Shown here one piece after another: positions 15,101 through 21,093 of a stretch of DNA of 21,093 nucleotides. The stretch's first letter is position 1. Every line of letters begins with the position of its first letter. This stretch comes from JBHHYU01 sp046757725. GTDB lineage: Bacteria; Desulfobacterota; Binatia; UBA9968. The stretch covers positions 1 through 21,093 of the forward strand of contig JBHHYU010000053.1 of assembly GCA_046757725.1 (NCBI GenBank), read 5' to 3'. A program made the position numbers and the translations under genes. The notes below the pieces were generated by a model. The model saw only the letters and a program-made list of their open reading frames with translations, had not been told where the DNA came from and searched no databases.

Positions 15101-15533
15101 CCGCTCCGCCTTACGAGGTCAAAGGCTACAACCTCCCTTTTACCTCCTTCTCGCTCAGCGGTTTGCTTCTCTTCAAAAAAAAACAAACACAAAGCCGATG
15201 GTTGAGGCGGCATTCTATTTCCTTGCCTCCCGATGGGCTGCAGGTCCCCTTGTGATCGAACTTTTCCCTGCCGACGCATGGAAAGGACAGCTGGGCAATG
15301 ACTTAAAAGATACTCTCTCTCGCATTGTAGACGGTATTCACCGTGGCCGATTTTTTATTCAACCGGGTCTTTATTGCAATCATTGTGAGGTCTCAGAGGT
15401 CTGTCGGAAAAACCACCTGCCTACCCTCTGGCGAGCGGAAAACGACCCCGTTGCGAGACAGCATCGCCGACTCAGGCATAAGAATCCGACAAAGGAAAAA
15501 CCGATACGTGGGGAAGAAACTTCGTCCCCATAG
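12198..15533 (+). CDS. addB: AddB-like PD-(D/E)XK nuclease subunit with Fe-S cysteines
   Basis: Predicted subunit of an AddAB-type helicase-nuclease that processes double-strand DNA ends for recombination, 1111 residues. The N-terminal part resembles the inactivated helicase of AddB: it keeps LLILVPSSSLRRRLK near the start but has no Walker A motif. The C-terminal nuclease shows LAHTILKSLYQEF, Asp936 in GRMDRID and the catalytic Asp951-Lys953 in VIDYKLKSG. Four cysteines, Cys792 (YASCPFQFF) and Cys1060, Cys1063, Cys1069 (CNHCEVSEVC), match the spacing of the AddB 4Fe-4S cluster. The ATG at 12198 has no Shine-Dalgarno sequence, but GRFHPDLEDALVREI looks like a genuine family N-terminus. The AddA-like gene follows after 12 nt. 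A run of nine A lies at 15175-15183. Confidence 0.88.
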   Translation: MQTILGRFHPDLEDALVREILSHKRGALLCPLLILVPSSSLRRRLKVLLASEHRLDLLNVYILTFHQLSLRLFEELKGPSSPTLQDDLFLEESLRQIIRMRYHGTSAFSGLEERVGGCAALWQTLRDLKDGRVEPTRVLEALNEGYFNQETGKKLFDLFFLFQSFLSCCDRRKIRDYSDLDISVIKQIPSSVFLKQFSQIFYYGFYDLTQVQVDLFQTVARYYPTTLLFPLVYATPKHPAWAFAQRFYESYIQGLGTEGSQIGNLAVDSGHAQAPVNTSVQSKFLPIFCDEPDACEFSLPQDFRCTIIDCSGMHDEVLTAAKEILSLVSDEGLSFHEIGVVARNIEAYLPWIKQIFPEHGISISTSAKEPLVQFPLVKTVILLINLPLKHYLRSLFVDLVSSPFFYTQRFCPEETMPRPDLWDLFTRQLGVTQGLEEWRRLERHLNGEVILTEDADTDEDHRTLTVPASQLRILWKLFTELYRDLDTLPKEATWSHYASAWQELLHKYLMLSDESVGTGDSQEKQAREMILYGLEGLAGLEAINPKVTLEHFIRTYQHWLERSSLSFMPWNLKGVAVEDVMAARGVPFRALFILGLNEGVFPRTIREDAFLRDRSRRILESVLGYKVSEKLAAFDEEKLLFTLLVGAARERLYCLYQRSDETGRALAPSWYLAELHHALGSNEAATTFSERTIPRGIVEKQAVHPFTEDTLFPPKELAIRLALRAQEPLPLVELFLPPSSLYKRGRQVMERLEAAGGLLADYDGILGPLSDFQRGLYKTGVSPTSLERYASCPFQFFAYHILRLGRLERPEELTIPGPSDLGILAHTILKSLYQEFLDRGLFDTSDFSVDVQASLDPIVRKAFFEYELKKPVGYPLAWEIFQEALSKLLAQAVTQDLQQLARSGYRPIALEIEANEQLTGDWPVPLKGLVLHGRMDRIDHQPQEGRYRVIDYKLKSGRNRSPEDNHLPRSALRGQRLQPPFYLLLAQRFASLQKKTNTKPMVEAAFYFLASRWAAGPLVIELFPADAWKGQLGNDLKDTLSRIVDGIHRGRFFIQPGLYCNHCEVSEVCRKNHLPTLWRAENDPVARQHRRLRHKNPTKEKPIRGEETSSP

Positions 15534-15545
15534 GAAGAGAAAGTC

Positions 15546-18500
15546 GTGACTATTCTACCCAACCTCCCCGATAGAGCGGATCGCGAACGGGCCGCTACCA
15601 CATTTGATCGAAACGTCGTCGTCACGGCTGGTGCAGGGACAGGCAAGACCACGTTGCTTGTGAATCGCCTAGTTCACCTATTGATGCGTAATCCGGATCC
15701 GTTAAAAATCACCGAGGTCGTGGCGTTGACATTTACCAACAAGGCGGCCAATGAGATGAGAAACCGTCTTCGACAACGGCTTCAATCCTATCTTGACTCC
15801 CGTCTGGATCGAGAGCCGGGTAGCGCAAGTGAGGCGGAAGTCCAAGGAGAAATCAAGTCCTTCATCGGCAAGTACCATCTCAGCAAGGAATTGATTGATT
15901 CTCGATCGAGGGACGCGCTACGCCAGATCGAGAGAAGTGAGATCGGTACCATCCACAGCTTTGCGGCTACCTTGCTTAGACTCTACCCCATCGAGGCAGG
16001 GCTCGACCCCCAGTTTCGAGAGGATGATGGTTCATGGTTTGAGCGTCATTTCGAGGAGCAATGGGCTATTTGGCTGGATCGGGAGCTTTCCGGTAACGGA
16101 GGTCGAAAAGACTGTTGGCGCCGTATCCTGACGAAGATCTCCCTAGAGGAAATACGGCGTCTCACGTTTTCCTTAACTTCGGAAACCGTACAACTTGATC
16201 GGCTTCAGGAACTATGCAGTTTGATCCGGAACCAAAAGGTCCCTCTGCCGGTATCAGCGTGGCTAAAGACACTGGAAGATAAGGCCCTCCGCCTTATCAA
16301 AGAACATCCCGAAGAAAAGCACCAAGTCGACAAACTCACGCGGGCCGCTCTAAAGCTGATCCGGGAGGTTTCGGCCCACGGAGAAATCCAGGAGGGAGTG
16401 CTGGAAAAAGAAAAATCCTTGGTAGCGGAAAAGACGGCGGGTCGAGTGAAGACCTGGGCCGAGAATGAGTTTCGGCAGGCTGAAGAGTTGGTACGCGTGG
16501 CCAGGCGCCTTTGCCAAATCAATAGGCCGTTGACGCTGCTACTCTGTGATCTTCTGATTCCATTTGCTCAGGGGTGCCGGGAAAGTTTCGTACAAGAAGG
16601 TTTTGTATCGTTCGACGCTTTGCTTGTCCGGGCGAGGAATCTGGTGAGAGACCACGTCTCCGTGCGTGAGGAAATCAAGCAGCAGTTCAAGTCAGTCCTG
16701 GTTGACGAGTTTCAAGATACCGACCCGGTTCAGTATGAAATTCTTCTTTACCTAGCCGAAGCATCTGGTAAGCAAGCTGGAAACTGGAGAGAGGTCCGGC
16801 TGATGCCCGGTAAGATTTTTGTCGTCGGTGATCCCAAGCAGTCTATCTATGCATTTCGTAGGGCTGATATCGAAGCCTACCTCAATATCATTGAAAAAAT
16901 CATTAAAGCCCAAAATGGCATCGAATGCAGGCTCACTACCAATTTCAGGAGCCACGAAGGAATACTGAAAGTTGTGAACGGGGTCTTTGATCCGCTGATC
17001 CTTCCTCGTGAAGGACTACAACCCCCATACGTAGGCATTCACTCCCCCGAACCCCTCGACGTCGGAGCAGAGGTGGAATCCCATCCCTTGCCATTTCGAA
17101 AAGTAGAGATTCGAAAAGTAGAGACTGAAGATGGCGAAGCCAACGCCGATCGCGGGCGCAGGCTGGAAGCTGAAAGCCTGGCCCGATGGCTTGCAGAGGA
17201 GGTCCTGGGAAAGGCTGAACACCTTGACCGAGATCACCGACGAGGGGTCGTTCAACCCGGACACGTTGCTATTCTTTTGAGGACCATGACTCATGTTCAT
17301 CAATACTTGGAGCCGCTCCGCAGGAGAGGAATTAGATACATCGTAGAGGGGGAAAGACACTTCTATGCCGCGCAAGAAGTCATTGATGCCGTTAACCTTC
17401 TGCGCGCAGTTGAAAACCCCTATGACAGGTCAGCCCTTGTGGGTGTTCTACGCTCCCCGGTGGGAGGACTGAAGGATGCGGAGATACTTCAACTTCACCG
17501 TGAGAATCTACTGAATTACCGCAACTTGATAAGCCGGAAAGCCGGCGTCAAAAGGAAATCGTTAGCACTCATTGAGGATCTCTACGGCGTTCTCCATAGG
17601 CTCCATCTGGAGACTCGTAAGATTCCGGCCGGCGAGGCAGTCGCCCGGGTTTTTAGCAACCTACCCATTACGATTCTTGCTGCGCAGTCCTTTAGCGGTG
17701 AGCAGGCAGTCGCCAACTTGGAAAAGGTTTGCCGACAGGCAGAGGTGATGGGACAAGAAGGGTCGGGTACCCTCAAGGAAGTCATTACCAGGTTACAGCG
17801 TTGGGTTGGGGATGTAAAAAAAGAGGGAGAGGGCGCCCTTGCGGAAGAGAACCTCAATGCGGTTAGAATCCTCAGCGTCCACAAATCCAAAGGACTGGAA
17901 TTCCCGGTTGTGGTTCTCGCCGGTTGTCATGGCGCGATCGTCCACGGGGGTGAGCTAACGGAAGTCCAATACGACTGGTCCACCGATCTGGTGGGTTTGC
18001 AGGTAGGTGAACACTGGAATTTGCCTGGGGTATTTCTCGCTGAAAAAGAAAGGCTCCGTGACCGAGAGGAGCAAAAGCGCGTTCTTTACGTGGCTATGAC
18101 ACGAGCCCGAGAACACCTGATGATCTCTTGTGCATCAACCGAGCGACAAGATAGGGGGAGCTTCCTTTCGATGCTGCAAACTTCCTTAGGAGATTTATCA
18201 TCTCTCAGAGCATCGACGCTTGTTCCTGCGGGGAACGGTAAGGTCGAGTTTCACGCCGTGAGAGAACAACTCACCTCTCCAATTAAAAGACCCAAAAAAC
18301 CCTTAGACGATATCTCTAAGTCAGACTGGAAGCCTTACGCTCAGCTCTGGCAGGAACGCGCCAGGAACTATGAAGCAGCACTCCAGAGTCCCCTCTTCCT
18401 CAGCCCTACGCTATTGAAACGGCAGGAGGTGAAGCTGGCCGAGGGAAACCTCCCTGATGAGAGAAGGCTCAGCTCTCCAACTGAGGCTATGCTAGTTGGC

Positions 18501-18971
18501 GAGCTGGCGCATCGCTTTCTTCAGGAATGGGGTTTTAAGTCAAACCCGAAGGATTTTCAGGATCAACTAACACCTTTTTTGGACCGTTGGTTGAAACCCA
18601 CCTCCGCTGGAGACCGGCGGAGGATTCAACCGGAGTTGGAGGGGATCTTCCGTGTGTTCTTTGCATCGCAGGCTTACATGGAGCTCGCTTCCGCTAACAT
18701 CCTCGGGCGTGAAGTCCCTCTTTTAATCTCCTGGAACGGGCAAATCATGGAGGGTGTCATCGACCTGATCTTTGAGAAAGATGACCAGCTGTACCTCGGT
18801 GATTACAAGACAGATCGAATTCAGCAGAAGGATCTCGAACAGGTGGCAGCAAAATACCGCCATCAGGTGCGGGTCTATTCCGAAGCCGCCCGGCAGAGTC
18901 TCTCGAGAGAGGTGACCGGCTTCAAGTTGTTTTTCTTACGGCTCGGTCAAGCTACCCAGGTAGGTGTTTAA
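15546..18971 (+). CDS. addA: AddA-like UvrD-family helicase-nuclease
   Basis: Predicted ATP-driven 3'-5' DNA helicase with a C-terminal nuclease, partner of the AddB-like protein in resecting double-strand breaks, 1141 residues. Superfamily 1 motifs appear in order: Walker A AGAGTGKT (28-35), VVALTFTNKAANEM (Ia), DEFQD (387-391, Walker B), VVGDPKQSIYAFRRAD (III), LTTNFRSH (IV), LSVHKSKGLEFPVVVLAG (V) and VLYVAMTRAREHL (VI). The nuclease has LVGELAHRFLQEW, Asp1073 in GVIDLIF and Asp1086-Lys1088 in LGDYKTDR, so both subunits keep a nuclease site, as in AddAB rather than RecBCD. The start is GTG with GGAAGAGA about 8 nt upstream. Confidence 0.93.
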   Translation: MTILPNLPDRADRERAATTFDRNVVVTAGAGTGKTTLLVNRLVHLLMRNPDPLKITEVVALTFTNKAANEMRNRLRQRLQSYLDSRLDREPGSASEAEVQGEIKSFIGKYHLSKELIDSRSRDALRQIERSEIGTIHSFAATLLRLYPIEAGLDPQFREDDGSWFERHFEEQWAIWLDRELSGNGGRKDCWRRILTKISLEEIRRLTFSLTSETVQLDRLQELCSLIRNQKVPLPVSAWLKTLEDKALRLIKEHPEEKHQVDKLTRAALKLIREVSAHGEIQEGVLEKEKSLVAEKTAGRVKTWAENEFRQAEELVRVARRLCQINRPLTLLLCDLLIPFAQGCRESFVQEGFVSFDALLVRARNLVRDHVSVREEIKQQFKSVLVDEFQDTDPVQYEILLYLAEASGKQAGNWREVRLMPGKIFVVGDPKQSIYAFRRADIEAYLNIIEKIIKAQNGIECRLTTNFRSHEGILKVVNGVFDPLILPREGLQPPYVGIHSPEPLDVGAEVESHPLPFRKVEIRKVETEDGEANADRGRRLEAESLARWLAEEVLGKAEHLDRDHRRGVVQPGHVAILLRTMTHVHQYLEPLRRRGIRYIVEGERHFYAAQEVIDAVNLLRAVENPYDRSALVGVLRSPVGGLKDAEILQLHRENLLNYRNLISRKAGVKRKSLALIEDLYGVLHRLHLETRKIPAGEAVARVFSNLPITILAAQSFSGEQAVANLEKVCRQAEVMGQEGSGTLKEVITRLQRWVGDVKKEGEGALAEENLNAVRILSVHKSKGLEFPVVVLAGCHGAIVHGGELTEVQYDWSTDLVGLQVGEHWNLPGVFLAEKERLRDREEQKRVLYVAMTRAREHLMISCASTERQDRGSFLSMLQTSLGDLSSLRASTLVPAGNGKVEFHAVREQLTSPIKRPKKPLDDISKSDWKPYAQLWQERARNYEAALQSPLFLSPTLLKRQEVKLAEGNLPDERRLSSPTEAMLVGELAHRFLQEWGFKSNPKDFQDQLTPFLDRWLKPTSAGDRRRIQPELEGIFRVFFASQAYMELASANILGREVPLLISWNGQIMEGVIDLIFEKDDQLYLGDYKTDRIQQKDLEQVAAKYRHQVRVYSEAARQSLSREVTGFKLFFLRLGQATQVGV

Positions 18972-18997
18972 CCCAGCTTATAGATTCTTCTGAGCAT

Positions 18998-19052
18998 ACC
19001 TGTTTGACTTTCTCGGTTACGCTTGAAAACGTAGCTTTCAGCTTTAACAGGT
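18998..19052 (+). repeat. Nested inverted repeats between addA and the glycine-zipper gene
   Basis: An outer pair ACCTGTT (18998-19004) and AACAGGT (19046-19052) encloses GTTACG (19016-19021) and CGTAGC (19030-19035), the latter followed by TTT. It could end the addBA transcript weakly or mark the promoter region of the next gene. I recognise no defined element. Confidence 0.3.
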
Positions 19053-19109
19053 GAGTCAAGAGAAGGTCCTTCTTGCTTAGCATGCAATTTCGCGTCATAA
19101 AGGATCAAC

Positions 19110-19562
19110 GTGGCGTATCTTACGAGGTTTCAGCTGCCGTTTTTATTAGCGTGTTTTCTTTTCGGTCTTACCGCCTGTACGATGAAGCGGCCGGCTTTAT
19201 ATGCAAACGCTCACCTGAGACGGGTAGGACCCAACATAGCGGAGCGAGACACAAATGCGTGTATGCAACGGGCCGAAGCCTATCTATCTTCAGAGCGAGC
19301 TGACACGGAGGTGGCTAAGGAAGCGGCGGTTGGTGCAGGGACGGGTGCCGCGATTGGCGCCGCCGCGGGAGCCGCGAGTGGCGCAGTGGTCGGCAGCGCC
19401 GCTCGTGGCGCTGCCGCGGGAGCCGCAGGAGGTGGAGCTGCAGCCTTAACCGGGAGCCTCCTCCGAGGGCTATTTCGCCCGCGCGAGCCCGACCCGGCAT
19501 ACAAGAGTTTCGTTAACCGTTGCCTCCGCGAAAAAGGTTATGACTTGATCGGTTGGAACTAG
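19110..19562 (+). CDS. Glycine-zipper lipoprotein
   Basis: Predicted 150-residue envelope lipoprotein. The signal segment (residues 7-22) ends in the lipobox LTAC with Cys23 as lipidation site. After a polar part with Cys51 comes a glycine zipper, about residues 72-118, with repeated GAxxGA units (GAGTGAAIGAAAGAASGAVV), able to insert in a membrane or pack helices together. The tail CLREKGYDLIGW is a recurrent ending of such proteins, and its Cys may pair with Cys51. The start is GTG with AAAGGA 5 nt upstream. The zipper DNA contains a 14-nt repeat and a perfect 10-bp hairpin. A 3'-5' exonuclease gene follows 7 nt later with no obvious functional link. Confidence 0.82.
   Translation: MAYLTRFQLPFLLACFLFGLTACTMKRPALYANAHLRRVGPNIAERDTNACMQRAEAYLSSERADTEVAKEAAVGAGTGAAIGAAAGAASGAVVGSAARGAAAGAAGGGAAALTGSLLRGLFRPREPDPAYKSFVNRCLREKGYDLIGWN
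19391..19416. repeat. Perfect 10-bp hairpin and direct repeat inside the glycine-zipper gene
   Basis: CGGCAGCGCC (19391-19400) and GGCGCTGCCG (19407-19416) are exact complements around GCTCGT. A 14-nt direct repeat GCCGCGGGAGCCGC occurs at 19362-19375 and 19413-19426, 51 nt or 17 codons apart, so the zipper may have grown by in-frame duplication. The hairpin may simply follow from alternating Gly/Ala codons. Confidence 0.5.
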
Positions 19563-19569
19563 GTGATTG

Positions 19570-20160
19570 ATGAAAATTCTATTTCTCGATATCGAAACGG
19601 TGCCTACCCCACAGGCCTTACTAGAAAACGGATTACAGGATACGCAACTGTCCCTCAACGAGCCGGAGATTATCAAACGGCTGAGCTTGGCCGCTGTTAC
19701 GGCTAGGATACTCTGTCTCGGCTATGTCGTTGACCCACCACGTGAAGCGCCGGTTGAAATCTTGTACGGTGAAGAGTCGGAAATTATCCGTGGTTTCTGG
19801 AAACTGGCAACTGAGGCCAACCTCTTCGTAGGTCATAACGTTCTAGATTTTGATCTACGGTTTATTTATCAACGATCGGTCATCAATCGGATTAAACCGT
19901 CCCGCGAGATACCCTTCGCGAGATTTAGGAACGCCCCTATCTTTGACACCATGCATGAGTGGTCGAAATGGGGACGGGATCTTGTTAAGCTGGATGTGCT
20001 TGCCAAATCCCTTGATCTCCCCTCGCCGAAAACTGATCTCGACGGATCAAAAGTCTTTGGGTATTATAGAGCCGGTAGGGAAGCCGAGATCCACGATTAC
20101 TGCAAACGAGATGTGGACGCCGTCAGGAAGATTTATCGTCGACTGACTTTTTCTGCTTAG
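19570..20160 (+). CDS. PolB-like DEDDy 3'-5' exonuclease
   Basis: Predicted stand-alone 3'-5' exonuclease of the RNase H fold, related to the proofreading domain of family B DNA polymerases; its substrate (DNA or RNA) cannot be told. The four acidic metal ligands are seen in order: Asp7 and Glu9 in LFLDIETVP, Asp95 in GHNVLDFDLRF, and Asp181 in YCKRDVDAV with Tyr177 four residues before, making it the DEDDy subtype. Length is 196 residues with no polymerase domain. I use the ATG at 19570; the TTG just before it is unlikely. It starts 7 nt after the glycine-zipper gene and is convergent with the cyclophilin gene. Confidence 0.88.
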   Translation: MKILFLDIETVPTPQALLENGLQDTQLSLNEPEIIKRLSLAAVTARILCLGYVVDPPREAPVEILYGEESEIIRGFWKLATEANLFVGHNVLDFDLRFIYQRSVINRIKPSREIPFARFRNAPIFDTMHEWSKWGRDLVKLDVLAKSLDLPSPKTDLDGSKVFGYYRAGREAEIHDYCKRDVDAVRKIYRRLTFSA

Positions 20161-20212
20161 CTATTTACCTTGGGTAGACCGAAAGAACCGCTGTGGAAAA
20201 CGCCAGCACCTT

Positions 20213-20812
20213 TCACTTCCGCCGTGCGGATTGAATAATCACGGGTTCAACGGGCACGTTTTGAAAAGGCCCCTGATTGCCGGTCTTCACGGCGGCAGCC
20301 TTGTTGATTACATCCATTCCATTGACCACCTTTCCGAATACGGCATACCCAAAATCCCGTGTTCCATGGTCCAGGAAAGAGTTGTCTTTCAAATTAATGA
20401 AAAATTGAGAGGTCGCGCTATTGATGTCCTGCGTGCGCGCCATGGAAAGAGTGCCCTGTTCATTCTTTAGACCATTGTCCGCCTCGTTTTTGATTGGGGA
20501 CCGGGTTGTTTTTTGCACCATCTGCTCCGTAAACCCGCCACCCTGAATGACGAATCCGGGTACGATCCGGTGAAAGATGGTTCCATCGTAGAATTGGCTA
20601 TCCACATAGGCAAGGAAATTCTCCACGGTTACGGGAGCCTTGTCGGAATAAAGCTCGATTGTGACCTCTCCGAGTGTCGTCGAAAAAATAACCATTGGTC
20701 TCTCCCTAGTTCCACTGCTAGGCTTGCCTTGAGCCAACACCTGTCCTGCCAGTAACAGGATGACCCCAACAAGCACCACCGCCCATTTATACTTTTTGAG
20801 AATGCAAATCAT
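20213..20812 (-). CDS. Exported cyclophilin-type peptidyl-prolyl isomerase
   Basis: Predicted PpiA-like foldase that speeds cis-trans isomerisation of proline bonds in the periplasm, 199 residues. A basic N-terminus and hydrophobic segment (about 8-25) precede a cleavage site after VLA (residue 27). The cyclophilin core begins at MVIFSTTLGEVTIEL and shows FHRIVPGFVIQGGG with catalytic Arg82, SMARTQDINSATSQFFINL and FGKVVNGMDVI. I place the start at 20812 because AAAGGG lies 8 nt upstream of it but only about 2 nt from the alternative ATG at 20818. The gene stands alone, convergent with the exonuclease gene. An inverted repeat at 20835-20863 lies just upstream. Confidence 0.93.
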   Translation of the reverse strand: MICILKKYKWAVVLVGVILLLAGQVLAQGKPSSGTRERPMVIFSTTLGEVTIELYSDKAPVTVENFLAYVDSQFYDGTIFHRIVPGFVIQGGGFTEQMVQKTTRSPIKNEADNGLKNEQGTLSMARTQDINSATSQFFINLKDNSFLDHGTRDFGYAVFGKVVNGMDVINKAAAVKTGNQGPFQNVPVEPVIIQSARRK

Positions 20813-20834
20813 TACCATAACCCTTTCAGATTTT

Positions 20835-20863
20835 AAACCAAGGCATAATATTCCGCCTGGTTT
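20835..20863 (-). promoter_or_regulatory. Inverted repeat enclosing a -10-like box upstream of the cyclophilin gene
   Basis: On the plus strand AAACCA-A-GGC (20835-20844) pairs with GCCTGGTTT (20855-20863), 9 bp with one bulge. On the minus strand the loop contains TATTAT, a possible -10 box about 35 nt from the start codon, with only a weak -35 match. The arrangement could be an operator around the promoter or a hairpin in the leader. Confidence 0.35.
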
Positions 20864-21042
20864 ACCCTAACAGGAATCTTTGAAGTTTCAACAGGGCAAC
20901 GATCGGAATTTCTGAACTCTTATGCGACATCCCATCAAGTTAGCGTGTTAGACAGATCTTCAGATGATTTTAACTACCTGGGGCAACAGAATCAGTTTCA
21001 GACTTTTACTCCTTGCGCTCGCTGCCTTCGATCAGACCGGCG

Positions 21043-21093
21043 ATGGGTGAACTTGGAGTTAAAGCGACGATGTTAGCGGATTTCTACCTGGAG
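21043..21093 (+). CDS. Possible 5' end of a gene running off the right edge
   Basis: From the ATG at 21043 the frame stays open to the window edge (MGELGVKATMLADFYLE). A second in-frame ATG at 21070 has GGAG (21055-21058) 11 nt upstream and may be the true start. Too few residues to recognise a family, and a chance frame is possible. The roughly 180 bp between it and the cyclophilin leader hold nothing else I can identify. Confidence 0.25.
   Translation, partial: MGELGVKATMLADFYLE

Noticed and set aside
19280..19504. Minus-strand Ala/Pro-rich open frames opposite the glycine-zipper gene
   Set aside because: GC-rich Gly/Ala codons automatically leave open antisense frames; no start signal or family match supports them.

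Overview
This is an ordinary-looking bacterial chromosome segment of medium GC. It carries housekeeping genes on both strands and shows no phage, IS element, CRISPR array, rRNA or tRNA. The gene mix fits a Gram-negative didermal lineage: three predicted lipoproteins including an OmpA-type peptidoglycan-binding one, a periplasmic binding protein, an exported gamma-glutamyltransferase, an AddAB-type nuclease/helicase pair and a ZTP (pfl) riboswitch. A deltaproteobacterial, Nitrospirota or NC10/Methylomirabilota-like source would fit, but that is inference from gene content and I cannot settle it from this sequence.

Layout. (1) 1-1088, minus strand: an aldo/keto reductase, with the first codons of a possible downstream gene running off the left edge. 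(2) 1193-2758, plus: a consensus-like promoter with a 15-bp palindrome over its -35 box, then two lipoprotein genes with DUF4398-like helical regions, the second ending in an OmpA domain, closed by a strong hairpin. (3) 2904-4776, plus: a tRNA-dihydrouridine synthase and a Maf nucleotide pyrophosphatase, 12 nt apart behind a likely promoter. (4) 4843-9150, plus: the most informative unit. A promoter, a ZTP riboswitch aptamer and an overlapping intrinsic terminator precede a class V aminotransferase, serA (8-nt overlap) and purA (10-nt gap). (5) 9249-12000, minus: gamma-glutamyltransferase followed by a solute-binding protein lacking a transporter. (6) 12198-18971, plus: an AddB-like nuclease and an AddA-like helicase-nuclease, 12 nt apart. 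(7) 19110-20160, plus: a glycine-zipper lipoprotein and a DEDDy 3'-5' exonuclease. (8) 20213-20812, minus: an exported cyclophilin, followed by an intergenic stretch that may hold the first codons of another gene at the right edge.

How the genes fit together. The ZTP riboswitch senses ZMP/ZTP, which builds up when 10-formyl-tetrahydrofolate is too scarce for purine synthesis. The three genes behind it can be read as one response. SerA and the aminotransferase (possibly a stand-in for SerC) make serine, the main one-carbon donor, and PurA commits IMP to AMP. Ligand binding should use the CGCC strand that the terminator stem needs, which makes this an ON switch. A second long inverted repeat and a perfect palindrome between the terminator and the first start codon are not explained by the known aptamer and deserve a look. 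The AddAB pair should resect double-strand DNA ends for recombination. The envelope genes (lipoproteins, OmpA protein, cyclophilin) are unlinked transcription units.
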